Below the pieces are notes generated by a model, which did not search any database, had not been told where the DNA came from, and was given only the letters and a program-made list of their open reading frames with translations. A stretch of 64,000 bases of DNA from positions 5,190,633 to 5,254,632 of the forward strand of contig CM055753.1 in the NCBI GenBank assembly GCA_029465975.1. Reading direction: 5' to 3'. Position numbers and translations under genes: made by a program. Source of the DNA: Dallia pectoralis (Eukaryota; Chordata; Actinopteri; Esociformes; Umbridae). This document shows, in pieces, positions 36,486-50,026 of this stretch; position 1 is the first letter of the stretch; every line of letters starts with the position of its first letter.

Positions 36486-36819
36486 ATGTTCACATATATT
36501 TTTATACGAATTCACAGAAGGAAGTGGTTTCTCTTCGATGCCATTTCAACCTATAGAAGTATTTGCCGTCAGTCCGTTGCGGGTAAAAACGAGGTGAGAT
36601 ATATTGGATATACACCTAAGATATTGCCAGCACACCAGTTCCTAGCTCATCTTAGCGCTGTTTGTTTGTGTGTATGTGTGAGAGAAACAATTAGGTGGTA
36701 TTAATGAGAAAACAATGTCAGCACCAGTGGGACGTTTAATCCATCTGGCTTGATTCTGTTTCCATCACAGTTATTGATCACTAGTCAGGTGACAAAACAG
36801 GAGCCGCTCTCTGCGAGGG

Positions 36820-37055
36820 TATGTGCGTGAGAGAGAGGGAGGGAGAGGAGAGATGGGGGAGAGAGGGAGGGGAGAGAGATGGAGAGAGAGAGGGAGAGAG
36901 ATGGAGAGAGAGAGAGGGAGAGAGAGGGGGAGAGAGATGGAGAGAGGGGGAGAGATAGGGGGATAGAGATGGAGAGATAGGGGGTAGGGAGAGATAGAGG
37001 GAGAGAGGGGGAGAGGGAGAGAGGGGGAGAGGGAGAGGGGAGAGAAAGGGGGGAG
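36820..37055. repeat. GA-rich purine tract
   Basis: About 230 bp of GAGAGAGGGAGAGAGATGGAG-type sequence, almost all purine on the plus strand. Confidence 0.9.
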
Positions 37056-37059
37056 AAAC

Positions 37060-37655
37060 TATGTGAGCGTTGGGCATGTGTGAAACAGCATATTAGTGTG
37101 TCTGCAGGCATTACAGCTTCAACAGTAACGGGAATAACTGCTGCAAGAAAAAAACTTGTGACGCTGTGGGACAATATCAAGCTAGATAAACGGCCCTGTG
37201 TGTTGATGTAAAATGTGTTTCGGACGTATAGGAACAACTGATCTCAGGTCAACTAGCGCTGCAGTGACTACGCCTGTCCCACTCTGTGGTTGTATTGTTT
37301 CATTGTCATTCAAGTGTTTTGTTTGGCCAACGCACCCCAGAACGTCTCTTCTTTCCTCGCTCACCCCCTGTTGCTACCTCCGTCTCTAAGTGCTATTGGC
37401 TTTAAATGGGATTAATACTGTATTTTCGGGCCCATTTGTCTGCTCTGCCGCTCCTGTCTCTAGTACCCTCCCCTCCTCGCCCCCACCTGAGCCCCCTTCC
37501 CCACCCTCTGCTGCCCCTGTCTGCGCCCCTCGCCCCCACCTACCCACTCCACGGTGATGAATGACCCGCTCAGTTGCCAGGGGATTAGAGTCGTCACGGT
37601 TACCTGTGCCTTGACAAAGTGGTTGTGATTGGTGACCAATGCACTTCAGGGTGGG

Positions 37656-37659
<4 letters not shown>
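37060..37659. other. Unique sequence, no gene seen
   Basis: Contains a C-rich stretch at 37460-37550. No supported gene. Confidence 0.5.
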
Positions 37660-37691
<32 letters not shown>

Positions 37692-37882
37692 TCACTCTCA
37701 CTCTCACTCTCTCGCTCTCTCTCGCTCTCTCTCGCTCTCTCTCGCTCTCTCTCGCTCTCTCTCGCTCTCTCTCGCTCTCTCTCGCTCTCTCTCGCTCTCT
37801 CTCGCTCTCTCTCGCTCTCTCTCGCTCTCTCTCGCTCTCTCTCGCTCTCTCTCGCTCTCTCTCGCTCTCTCTCGCTCTCCCT
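37660..37882. repeat. 10-bp CTCTCTCTCG tandem array
   Basis: After a (CT)n start, about 17 copies of the exact 10-bp unit CTCTCTCTCG (from about 37710 to 37878) place one CpG every 10 bp. Confidence 0.95.
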
Positions 37883-37931
37883 GTGTATTTAAAACAGAGC
37901 AGGCTGTCAGTGTCGACGTACGCATCAGAGG

Positions 37932-37960
37932 TTGTGTGTGTGTGTGTGTGTGTGTGTGTC
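37932..37960. repeat. (GT)n microsatellite
   Basis: Short (GT)n tract. Confidence 0.85.
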
Positions 37961-40339
37961 AAACGGTTCTGCCTACGTGCGTGCGTGCGCGTTCCACGCA
38001 TCCGCACAAGTTTGCGTACATGCGCGCGCGTGTATGTGTGTGCCCGCCTGTTATCCAGGCAGGGTTGGCCACAGCTGTGTGACAGTCATCCGGCCAGACA
38101 GAGATGGCTGTGGGCCACACAGTGAAGTGACTGCCGTGACACCGGAGAAACCTTTTAACAGCCGCCCGCTGACTCTGATAAATGGACACGGGGCGCCATG
38201 GAACGCCGTCCTAATCAGCCCAACGATCCCCACGGCAACAACATTTTTCAGTTTTGTCCCGGCTCATGAGGGTCGGTCCGTCAGCCGTGTCAGGTCCTAT
38301 TGGTCCAGCTCTCTGTCACTCGGAGCAGACTGTGATTAGGTGCATTACCGGATTATCGAACACAAGGGGCCCCTCGTGGGGGGGGGTTGGTGAAAGTGTG
38401 TGAGGGATCAGGTGTGGAGCAGGTGTGTGTGTGTGTGTGTGCACGGCGAATGGAGTGAAAGAGGTGCAGGTGTTATATATTATATATCTGACATCGACAG
38501 TATATCCTGAGCCTTCATTTTTCATTTCTACAGTGTTTTCAAAATGTTAGAAATGCTCAAGATTCACAACATCCATACATGTGTTGTTTTGTGTTACTTT
38601 TGAGACTGACACACAGACAAAGCCTAATCTAATAAATATAAGATGAGACATATCAAGTGTGAAATGTCATTTTTTACGTTGAAAGCCAGTCACCTGCCCA
38701 GAGTCTTGGATGTTGACTAATGTGACAGAAAATTAACAATTAAAACTAAATATCACACAAGCCTGGAGCGTTGGGCTACACTGCACAGCACATTCACAAT
38801 TCACTGGACACACTAATTGCTTTGTAGAACAATTGGGTCGGAGTTTTGTTTTGTGTTTGAGGTAAGAAGCGCATCGCTGGACACTGGAAATTGAGTTATA
38901 AATTACTGAAATAAACCCACTATGAATACTGAAACTGAACTGTACACACACTCACATGCAACACACACACGGTCCTTCCAGGACTGTGCAAAACATTTAA
39001 TTTAATCTTAGAACTGGTTGAAGAACCGGGAGGAATTCCACTGTTGGCGTGCTAGCATGACCTACGCGTTAATTACACATTTTCAATCAAGGATCCGATT
39101 TGTAACATTGCCGTGTGGTACAGTTGCACAGTGGTCACAGAAAAACAGTTTACAAATGTGCCTTAACACATTACCGGGCCTTCATTGATCCAGAACAGAT
39201 CAGAGACCAGAAACAAGAAAAAATATACACAAATAGGAGTAGGACATCTGCATGATAGCTAAAAACAATGTCAGCGAGTGAACACAATGTTCTGTTTACT
39301 AGCATAACAAATTGTTTACCAAAAGCCAGTTTTCATTTGCTGTCATTTGAGACGTGATCAGCTCTGGATGACTCCAAAATACTCAATAGAATTTAAATTA
39401 TATTTACATGTGAACACAAATTGCCTTTTTTCACTAGCAACGAGAAATGCTCATTGAGCTGTATAGCAAACACACAAACGAGTGCACTGTGTCCAGAACT
39501 TTCCCCTGAAAGGTGTACGATCACATGGACAACTTTGTATAATGGGTAATAAACATGACCCTCGCTAAAGATCAAGGAGCTGTTGATGCTGATAGAAATC
39601 AATGGCGAGGCAAATGTGGCATGTTTAGTAGATTGGGAACCGGGCTTCCTGACTCACCAGTCATTCCACACGAAGTGAGACGTGGTCTTCGGACCACAGT
39701 AACTGCTGGGTGACGTTACCACCAGTTCGGACTATAAAAACAAGAAATATCACCGGCAACAAATTATCAGATGAGTGTAATCACCCCCCAATTAGTGCCA
39801 TGGCAACATACTACTATAGGGAAGCCAGGACAGACCAGGCACCTCTATCCTACGAGGCAATACAAGGATACGTCCTCTATACTAATCAGAAAGGGGTTGC
39901 AACATCCTTACAAGGATTTCATTTATACGTCAAGTTGACTCATCTTACGCCAAAGTAAGTCGTTTTTCCAGTGGACCCTGTATGGCAGACTCCCACAACA
40001 CTAATCACAGACAAATCAATGAACAGCAGGCAACTTGACCACCACATCTAGGCGCCAGGTTGAGATTCAGATTCCAACATGTTCACTTTTTGTAAACGTG
40101 ATTTTGAGTTTAACATGAAAGGATGAATTTGACAATGCCATTGTTGTGTTGAAACCCCCTCTACTGGGCTGATTTTGTACTACACCTGGCATGGCATTCA
40201 AGGCCTTTAAGACAGACTGCACCAAGGAATCCATTTTACCTTCATACTAAAAATAATTTCAGCAAAATATAATATTTATATACCCCAAACCCCTGCAAGA
40301 CATGTCAGTGCAATGACACCAGCCACCTGGTCAACACAT
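37961..40339. other. Unique sequence downstream of snx10, no gene seen
   Basis: A short (GT)n lies at 38423-38442. A frame at 39710-39958 has no recognisable domain, though GTAAGT follows it at 39956. I do not call it a gene. Confidence 0.5.
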
Positions 40340-40854
40340 TTCTTTAAAAAAATTATTTATTGATTCATAGAATATTAATTCATACGTTTTTTACAATTAT
40401 GTATTTTTTTAAAATTGAGCCTATACAATACTCTGCATTACTTGCTAAACATTGAACAAAATTTAATAGTGCAAACACAAAATAATTTAAGAATCACAGT
40501 GTCATTGGAGGTTTACAAAAATCTAAAAAAGGCCCCAGTTAAAGCATTTAAGACAAGTAGCATTAAGACAATCATTTGACGACACTTCAAGTGAGTTTAA
40601 CTAGCAACAAGTGCCAGCCTATAATATAAGGAACCGAACACACGTTAAGAAAACATAGCTCAAATAATTAAAAAAATAAAGCCACAGAATGCCAAGACGG
40701 AACCACATTAAGGTTTTTCTCCTCAGAAGTTGAAGACAAAAGGGAACAGCCGCAAAAAAAAAAAAAAAAAAAATAGCAAAACCTAGAGGGCAGTTTCACA
40801 GAAAAGATAAGCCCCATTCTGAGCACATAAATGAATAATCACCGCCAGCAAGCA
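40340..40854 (-). other. snx10: Probable 3' UTR of snx10
   Basis: The AT-rich stretch after the snx10 stop codon holds an AATAAA signal on the minus strand (TTTATT at 40356-40361) and an A-run at 40757-40775. No competing open frame is seen. The end is inferred from the signal; no transcript evidence is available. Confidence 0.5.
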
Positions 40855-43190
40855 TCAACACTCTGGGGGTTCCTGGTCCCTGAGGGTCTCCGAGAGACAG
40901 CGGCAGAGAGCACCATCACAGTCGCAGTTTCCAAACGGTAGAGGACTGTCGCTTGGGGGGATCCCAGAGTCGTGGCTGTGTCCCAGACCGGATGACGTGG
41001 TGCTGAGTGATCCGAAAGACCAACACTCAATGAGCCAGAGGTCAGGTACACAATGTGCATTACGATGTTGAAAGAGAACCACCATTGAGCGACAAAGCAC
41101 GTGGAAATTTACAACCAAATGTTGGCCGGTTTTTCATTGGCCATTCACTTACCTTTCACAGTCCGAATCGTAATAGGGCTTGAATTCCTGTGTAGGAACG
41201 GATGTGCTTGGGCTGTCTGTACACCTGTGGATGGCCTGGGCGACAGTGTAACGCGTCTGGCCTGAGGCATATCGGGCCATCCGGGATATGCTGAGGTTTG
41301 ACTGCAGAAACAGGTGCAACCTGCTGTCAGAGAGAACCAGAGGGTCCTGGAGGACACTGTCAATAAGCAGAAACAGATGTTATTTAAATAAGCCCAAAAG
41401 ACCCCTAGCGAAAAACATACAAGTATGAACTCTATTCATGCACGTTGATGAGCAGCACACCGCTAATGGAAGCTATATTATAAGTCCGCAAACTGAACAT
41501 GCAATGACAAGCTGAAGCCACTAGATGGCGATGTGTGCAATAGAATCATCAGTGCGTCATAAGGAACATACTATAAATTAGAATGAAATGCACACCAGAA
41601 ACTACGAGTCAATGTTAATCAACTCATTGAAGCAGACACGGGTGATCCAGTGTTTGAAACAAACACAAAACCATTAATGAGAAACCTTTAAAGATCTGTC
41701 AGACACACAGGCTTCCAGCTACTAAATACATTTAGCACATTGCACCAATCTACATTTGTGATTCGCACATTACTCCCATCAATAACCACGTTCAGATGGC
41801 AATTAGTCAAAGGCCCAATTAAAACTTACATGGAGTATTAATCAGAACCCCAGAAAACATGTTCCTCAGATATGCGGAGGACACTTACATCTCCAGGAAT
41901 TCTTGCAGACCCTTCATACGCTCATTGACTTGGTAGGGGTTGTTCAGTGAGAAGAATGGGTTCCACGGAGGCAGTTTGGGCAATTCCCTAAAAATACAAA
42001 GGGTTAAGTACTAGAGAACCAAGTAGCTCAAGTTCACATTTGGACAGCGGGGCATTCAATAGTCGGACTCAATTGCAAAACGGTGAAAGCCGCCTAACAC
42101 ACTCTTTTATTGGTCTCGAAGTGCCAAGATCAAACTAATGATTCCACTTCCGTTAATGCACAGTCAGTGAACATATGTAAACCATGTGTACAGGGCGTCA
42201 TGTCCTGAGCAGGACACATTCATCTGTCACTGGCAGAAGGTAACATATCCCAAGATCACACGTACATTAGCAAAGCGTTGTCCTGCAGACGCCTGCGGAG
42301 CCAAACAAATTCACTGTAGCGCCTCCGTACACAGGAAGTCTTCCTCCTGAAACACATGCTATTGGTCTACACAGGAAGCAAGAAGGAAAACACAAGGTTA
42401 TTGGTCAGTACCATGCAACTGATGAGAGCCCGTGTGTACTTTAGAAGCAGAACATTCAACAAACCAACTACACATTGAGTGCCATGTAGGTGTACTCACA
42501 TGCAAACTAATCTCGTAGTCAATGTGTGTGTGCCAGAAGTCACGCCTGTGGGATTGTGGGTCCTGGACCCAAACACTAACAAAGTCCTGTAACAAAAAAC
42601 ATGTGGTTCAGAAAAAGGTGCAGATGGCCTGTGAGAGGAAAATGTCCCCACAGGATATAACACATCAGAAGTTAAATCATCCTACTCCGCTGCAAGAAGA
42701 AATAAAACTGATTTGACCATGAGTGAGGACAGAAGCCTGAGCAGGTTATGCAACCAAGCTGCCAATGCATTCCCTCATGACAGAATCACACGGCAGTGAT
42801 ACAAGCCAATTTATTCTCGGCCGATCACTCATTGGTTGTGTAATCTAATTAATCTAGGCCAATTGACAAATTACATTTCAACTACTTAAGGGCAGCCAGT
42901 TAACAAAAAAATTGAGAAACATCCATTGATAGCACAAATAATATATTGAATTGATGCATTACGCTGAATGCAATCGATCAAAGTGAGAAAACCAAAAAGT
43001 ATTATTGTGGATGGCCCTGTCCAAAACAATACATCTGCAAAAACAAATGTCTACCAAAACATAAAGCAGTGTTAACAAAAGGAAATGAAGCCACCACACA
43101 CAGTAACCCCATGGCCAGGCTTACATCTTAAGTGTAATGACATAAAAGCGTATTACTCACCCGTTTTAGTCGACCGTCAATCCCATCCAT
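40855..43190 (-). CDS. snx10: Sorting nexin 10 (PX domain), six coding exons
   Basis: Coding exons in transcript order are 43161-43190, 42500-42586, 42266-42366, 41889-41987, 41153-41356 and 40855-41002; all junctions have GT/AG and the 669 nt stay in frame (222 aa; human SNX10 is 201). SNX10 is a small PX-domain protein of endosomes that works with the V-ATPase in vesicle and osteoclast acidification. The PX domain spans about residues 11-115: DFVSVWVQDP, the FWHTHIDYEI strand, CVRRRYSEFVWL with the arginines of the phosphoinositide pocket, then ELPKLPPWNPFF and ERMKGLQEFL. The tail contains DSDCESTTSSGLGH, close to the human SSSSGLGHSSDD, which separates it from SNX11. The first exon encodes only MDGIDGRLKR; the ATG at 43190 is the only start joined in frame to the PX exon. 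The PX loop has PPW where relatives have P-x-K. Which teleost duplicate (a or b) this is was not determined. Confidence 0.93.
41518..41531 (+). promoter_or_regulatory. CTCF-like motif in a snx10 intron
   Basis: CCACTAGATGGCGA matches 13 of 14 positions of the CTCF core. Confidence 0.4.
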
Positions 43191-44269
43191 AGTGGACTGG
43201 CCTGAGGACAGGAAATAATAGATTTAGTTGGTAAACAGTGAGGCAAGGACATCTGTTGTCCTCCAGCAAGCCGGGTTTCTTCCGCTACGTCATTAGCAGT
43301 GGTTATGTCATAACCCAAAACAAATCGACAGTGTCAAGTCACGGTCAGAGTCCGGTATCCTGAATCCAAGACACGGTAGATATGGCACACGTTAGCGCAA
43401 CCGCTTACGGGAAAAAATACCTAACAACATCATGAGTATGTTAGCCAGCCAAGTCATTATAAACAAGACCAAACTGCTGGGGAAGTGGATTTGCGCTAAG
43501 GGGTCAAATCTGCTTTACCCATAAACCTGACCCATTAAATCCCATCACACACACACACATAGTCCAGTAAACAACACAAAGCGGACTCAAGTTAAGCATC
43601 ATGTGGCACACCTTTACAGGATACGTGGAACCGTTTCCGGATGCCCTTTTTAAAGGATTACTATAGTGACTACTCTACATGCAACTCAAATGAATGAGTG
43701 GTAAGGCCCTTAATTTGTGGGAAAAAACACAGGGTTACTTGACAAAGGGCCCAACATATACCCATAGCAATCCCCTCACTAGAAAAAGACAGAGCCAATC
43801 CCAATAACAAACTAATTAACAGACATTCAGTCCACACACACACAGTTACAGTTGCCCAGCGTGACTGACCCGACGGCGGACACATAAATAATTAAATAAT
43901 TCCACAACTTGGCATTTACATATAGTATAGTATAGACTTAGAATTACTCCAAAAAACTAAAAACTCTGTCGTAAAGACGTTAGACCCCATTGAAACAAGC
44001 ATTGAGCCAAATAAAAACATCTATTCGGAATTGTGGAAACACGGTTTCTAGTTTCAGCAATATATTGTGCTAGGATAAATCAGTACAAATCGGATGATCC
44101 TTTATTAGAATACGGTCCGACTGAGTTAATACACTTCAGAAAAGAGATTAAACATGAACATTTACTATGCCCTTTAATGTCTGTTAATCAGCCATATTAA
44201 AAACCCTTCAGCCTATAAAACATGTACACCAACATGAACATACGTTTGAATAGTCATAACACACTACCT

Positions 44270-44400
44270 TTCAAATGTCTTCCTGCTCCTGGTGATTGTT
44301 TCGATAAGCCTTCCAGTACCCAGGACTCTGTACACTACAGCTGATATCTGCACCCTGCTTGTTAGTCCCTCTGGTTCCTGCTGGCGCCTGTTTGAATTCG
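44270..44400 (-). other. Candidate non-coding first exon of snx10
   Basis: Human SNX10 has an upstream non-coding exon. On the minus strand this unique segment ends in a plausible donor (AAG then GTAGTG, near 44268) about 1.1 kb upstream of the exon that contains the start codon; that exon's acceptor is the CTCAG ending at 43202. The assignment rests only on position and a splice-like boundary. Confidence 0.2.
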
Positions 44401-45183
44401 GGTGACTATTAACCTGTTAAAATGTCCTTACTAACGACGCATTAAAAACCACATCCAACCGCGGCGACACCCTAATGCCTTTAAGATTCCCAACCCGTGC
44501 TTTTATGCATTCGTCCAACAGGCGCGAGTTTATATTCTCAGCTCATCCTCCCCAAATTGCAATTAGTGGCTCCAGCAGCTGCCCAGGTAATTGGCAATAG
44601 GGTGTTCATTCATGTCAATTGACAAAAAGGTTGCTTCCTCCGGAATTACTGTCCATCACTCAGCCTCCCTGGTGATCATTTTAACAACTTACTATATATT
44701 TCATAATAACAAATCAATTAAGTTTAGCTTAAATATGTAATGTCTTTAACCACCAACATAATTCCCCTAGCAAAAACCCAATCTTTCACCACGGTCCTGT
44801 CCAATAAAGTATGAAATGGCTTCAGTACGTCAGACAGATAGGCAGGTCTAATGCCATTCAGGTCGTTCCAGACTAGGAGGAGAGTTTAAGAGTGAATTAT
44901 TTCAGAGACAGGTAACCAATCAAAGTCAGCAGGCGTCAGGCTGACCTGGGCAGACTTTCAACACATTTTAAATAAGCTTTCAATCATTTATGGACTTTAT
45001 ATGTAAACCCCTAAGTATTGTATTTCCATAATCAATTCTGAAGAAAACAAACACGCAGATTAGCTTTGTTGGCTTTTTTTCTTCTGAAATGTGGATTAGG
45101 GTCTAACACGGGAGATGGAATTTTACAGACTTGACAAACTACCAGGTTGGTGATGACCAGCTACGACCTGTGTAGCTGGGTTG

Positions 45184-45668
45184 GTTGTGCACAGCGCTAA
45201 CAACACCAGGGTGAGCACAGCGCTTACAACACCAGGGTGAGCACAATGCTTACAACACGCACATCGATTACAACACCAGGGTGAGCACAGCGCTTACAAC
45301 ACCAGGGTGAGCACAGCGCTTACAACACCAGGGTGAGCACAGCGCTTACAACAACAGGGTGAGCACAATGCTTACAACACCAGGGTGAGGACAATGCTTA
45401 CAACATGCACATCGATTACAACACCAGGGTGAGCACAGCGCTTACAACACCAGGGTGAGCACAGCGCTTACAACACCAGGGTGAGCACAGCGCTTACAAC
45501 ACCAGGGTGAGGACAATGCTTACAACACCAGGGTGAGCACAATGCTTACAACACCAGGGTGAGGACAATGCTTACAACACCAGGGTGAGGACAATGCTTA
45601 CAACACCAGGGTGAGCACAATGCTTACAACACCAGGGTGAGCACAGCGCTTACAACACCAGGGTTGTA
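45184..45668. repeat. 26-bp minisatellite between snx10 and cbx3
   Basis: About 18-19 copies of a 26-bp unit with core ACACCAGGGTGAGCACAGCG. Variants alternate between AGCACAGCG, AGCACAATG and AGGACAATG, and a shorter ACATCGATTAC variant occurs twice. It lies upstream of snx10 (2 kb) and downstream of cbx3. Confidence 0.92.
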
Positions 45669-48600
45669 GGCTTGATTCTATTTCATGGGCAAATCAAAGA
45701 CAGATCGCATATATCTCGCTGTTATTCAGGAAGACATTTAAAAAACGTTTACGTAGCAGATGTTGCGTCAGGCCAGGTTTTAATAAACACACGCGTGTGG
45801 CGTCGGCGTAACAGTGGAATTACGTGCTGCCCAGTCGGGATCAGGTGAAGCGGGGGAGAGAGAGCGGGTCTAAGCTTGACCTTTCAGGGACACCACAGAT
45901 GTTGCTCAACCCCTCCGATATTGACCCAGCAGGGGTTACATTCTGCAAGTTGTCAGAGAGGTAGTAGGTCTACCGGTTTAGGACAGTTTCCTCTCTGAAG
46001 TGCTGCAGATTAGTGGCAACATGTGCAAGGAAGACTGAAGAACGTTCTTAAAGGAGTTCTAAAGGAATGAGAGCACTCCTTTCGAGTGTGCAAATACAGG
46101 CACCTCTATAATAACTAGCGCACTTCATAAGTGGAGGGTGCATACAAAATATTGGGGAATGAATTTTCTAACACAAATGTTTCGGACAATTGTATTTTCG
46201 TAAATCTGCAACAAGGTCATTTCAGCCAGTCACTTGGTTGGCTCTACTGTTTAACGTATACATCTACTGTTTAACGTATACAGCCTTGTTTCCATGTTAT
46301 GAATTGTAGCAACCATTTTGAAGTTGACAGTATAATGGTGTAACTCGCAGCTGCCTGGACGCCTGGATACCATTGTGACTGAACAGAATGTCAACATTCC
46401 AATTCCAATCCAGAGGGAAGGCACTTATCTAATCATCTGCCTCTGGTGACATGACTTATATGAAGGCATAGCTAAATCTTCTGTTTTTTATTTGTTAAAA
46501 CAAACGGGTCGTCATGCAATGTCCTCATGTACTGTATATCTACGGAACATAGTATGTGCTGTGGAACATGTTACATTCAGTGGGTATTGGGAGGGGTTAA
46601 TAGGGCTGCAGATTAATATATTGGATTCAGTGTGAAAAATAGTTCTCATGCTTGTATTCTGTGCTTCAATTCAACGTTGACTCATGGTTCACAGCTCTGT
46701 CTTTCTGCTTGTGTTTGTCCACTATGTTGTAGTTAGCAGTTCAGCAATCTGAACTGCAGACACATCGGCTCTCCTTATAAATGCTTGACCTTTCCTGGCT
46801 GGTTTATCTAACGCTGTTGATTTCCGAAGTCAATACGTTAAATGTAAATAGTAGGTACTATGCAATCTGTTTGCATGTCTTCAACCGGGTAAAGTGTGGA
46901 TCAATCAGCAAGGGTACTAGGCTTCATTCCAAATAGGCAGAAAGAGGGCAAGTTGATTTCAAACATGACTGTTGTTTATTAATAAACTGTTCTTAGCCTA
47001 TGTCCTTGCAGAACCATTTCGATACCTGGTGAGGTTGTACAACACCCTCTTGGTGACATCCAGTAGGGGTACGGTCAGATTATTTGCATACAGTTTTGAT
47101 TTGTCACAAGGGGATATGATGTATGGCTTGGAATTAATGACTTACGTATTCGCATTAAAGGAACCCATCAGTCTCGTGACAAAATGTAATAGATTCAGAA
47201 GAATATATATATAGAAGTTCACATTGTATTAGTGGAATATATATATAGAATATAAGTTCACATTGTATTAGTGGTCCAGGGAGAGACATTCAAAAGTCTT
47301 AATGTAATACATTGTCCAGGATTAAATTAATAGAAATATGGGGAATATAATATTAGTCCATATTCTAGAAGATTCATCAGTTTCATTTGTTTAGGTTTAT
47401 TTAAATCTATTCCTATGCATTTTACCGTCTCCAATGGAATAAATAAACACTGACAATTGTCAACAATTAGGTGTGCTTCTCAATTATCCCTAACAATTAT
47501 ATGTTTTACATTTTCTTATTTGCAACGGCGACCTGGGGAGCAGCTGTTCACAATAGGACGGAAAACGTGTTTACTGTGTTAACTTTACATTTTGCAAAGA
47601 AGCTGTTTTTACCATGGGCTTAATAACTTATGCCTGGTATGAACCGTTGATCCCCCCCACACACACAACCCCCCTGGCCACTATCAGATCTGAGACTATA
47701 GACACTGGTGGACATTCTGAACTATAACTGGACATTGCTTTATTTTCACAACTGTATATAGAATTAAATATTGCTCTACATAGTGCTCGTTTCACATTTT
47801 AATATCTGAACATTGCTCCTTTGCGCTACTCAGATATATGACACACACTATATGTGTCCATTACTTAAGCTAGGCAGGGTCTCCTGACGTTCTGTGATTT
47901 TTGCTCTTTGCACTGTTCATGTACGTTGAAAAATGTGTATCCTAAATGCTGCAGCTATTGGTCAAAACAAATGTATTCCATGTTGATGTTTACGAACTTT
48001 ACAATAAACCTAATTCTGACACACACATATATATATGAAACCGATTTGAAACCTAGTACAGGTTTCTGGTAAGCTACAGAATCTCTAGTCCTGTGGCAGT
48101 AGACAAGCAAAACAACTTTGCGCCCACCAGTTTGCTGTAGCTTCAAACACTCAGGAATTTTGCTGTTACACACTAGCTTAACACCAGGATAAAAGTCAAA
48201 CAGCACGATCCAACCTACTGTCCTAAACCGATCAGCATTCTACACTGATTTGAGAAAAATGTGCACTGTTCACACAGATGTTTTCTATTCCCTACAGTTA
48301 ACGCTCCTGTAAACAGCTAAATTGCTGCTAATCTACCGTAAAGCGTTTGGCCTGCAAAAGCAGTCTATATGCAACTCTCAAGAAAATCTATTAATTAGTG
48401 CAACTAGAAATCCATCATGGCTGCTACCTGGAGCAACTCACATATGAGAAATCTGTATCTACGGACAAAGCTAGAACTGTTGAGTGCTTAATGCTTGTCA
48501 TGCATTTTGTTTCTGCTCTACCCCTGTTGTAAAGTTGACCATCAGTGACTCAGTGAATAAAGTATGGAGCAAGACGCATAATTAATTACAAGTGAGCTAG

Positions 48601-49714
48601 GCTCTATGTTCTGGACAGCTTCTCGCTTAAGCAGTCAGCCTCAATCGTTTCTGCACCTCATCTGCCAGTTAAACTTCTCTTTGCAAACTAAGTTAGAGGG
48701 CTTAAATGGTACTGAGCTGGAGTAAATCATAAGGCTTGACTGTCCGCTCATTCAAATCCCATCACTACCTTTAGAAATAATAACTTTTCAGATCTTATAC
48801 TGTTTAGTGACCCTGTGACACATTTAGAGGAAAATAACACTGAGCAGCCAGGCTCACAGCATTCATATATTAGTACTGTTTTAAGACTGCGTGGAAACGA
48901 CTGACTCACAGAACAGATTATGTCTAGATTGTTTGGCATAAGTCATTACTTACAGCGCTATTTTGTCACTCATCAATAAAGTTCGCGGTTCGCCATTATT
49001 TGTTATGTAATGCATTAGCAGCGAGTAAACGGTTTATATTAGGGAACAGAGGGACACTTATTTCTGTTTAGTTTAGGTAATCTGGATGGAAATCCTGCCA
49101 AGTAAATGTAGACATGGGGCTTACACTGATAATTATGTGCTGCATGCAGTTTGATCACAACAGCAAACACCACAGGACAGTGAACCAATTGTTACGGTAT
49201 CACACTTGCATTTCTGCACCTTTTAGTCAGCCAGAGAATATTACTTAATTAAGTTAACTTTGTCAAACACTGCCCCATAGTACTGTCATAATACCAATTT
49301 AGATATTATTCATAACCTACTGGCATAGGTAATCGGGTTTCAAAACAATTAATATCAGTCATGAAAAGCATTGCCAAAATCCTATCCGCAAATCAAAAGG
49401 TTTCATAGTTCTTTTGTCGTTTTTATAATCAGAGTTTTATTTTCATGAGAACACCATCCAAAAGTAAACACTCGGTCACCATTTTCAATGTCAGCATCCC
49501 TAGAGACAATGACTGACTGCTGTCACCTACTGGTCAAAATCCACCATGCACCAAAATCGGAAGCGCCACTCCGGGCGTCCATGGGCCACAGTCAATGGGT
49601 CACACAATCATCTGGTAGCATTGCAGACCGGTAACCAGTAAGTAGGCGTTTGAGGGCAGGGTCCATCAGCGCTGTGCCATGCAACAAAACTCAGGCAACG
49701 CAGGAAGGAGGTCA
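45669..49714. other. AT-rich intergenic region between snx10 and cbx3
   Basis: About 4 kb of AT-rich unique sequence with only short chance frames. No third gene, RNA gene or intact transposon is recognised. Confidence 0.5.
47193..47275. repeat. Short duplicated AT-rich segment
   Basis: Two adjacent copies of a segment containing GAATATATATATAGAA followed by AAGTTCACATTGTATTAGTGG. It looks like local slippage or unequal exchange. Confidence 0.7.
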
Positions 49715-50026
49715 AATGAAACATATAAACCTTTACTGAACAGCTGTTAGAAAAAAATATTTACAAAGTGACTTTCCTAATCTTCCTCTGTCCCTTCCCC
49801 AGTAAATAACATCATACTATCACTAAAATATGTACAAAAGCACAGGGTTCCTCCTGAATGCTCTGCACGAACACTATGGCTAAACATATTGTAAATGGTC
49901 AAAAAAAAATCATGTGGGCAAGAGGAGACACGGAAAACAGTCCTGAGAAGCAGGATTGGGGACGGGAACATGGGTCGACGGCCGGTGGGCACAGGGGTGG
50001 GTGTCAGTTGGGCAAGGAAGACGGTG
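49715..50026 (-). other. cbx3: Probable 3' UTR of cbx3
   Basis: Unique sequence follows the cbx3 stop codon. A variant poly(A) signal AGTAAA on the minus strand (TTTACT at 49731-49736) suggests a short 3' UTR of about 0.3 kb. This is inferred from the motif alone. Confidence 0.4.

Noticed and set aside
39710..39958. 82-residue frame followed by GTAAGT
   Set aside because: No recognisable domain and no partner exon could be identified on the plus strand.
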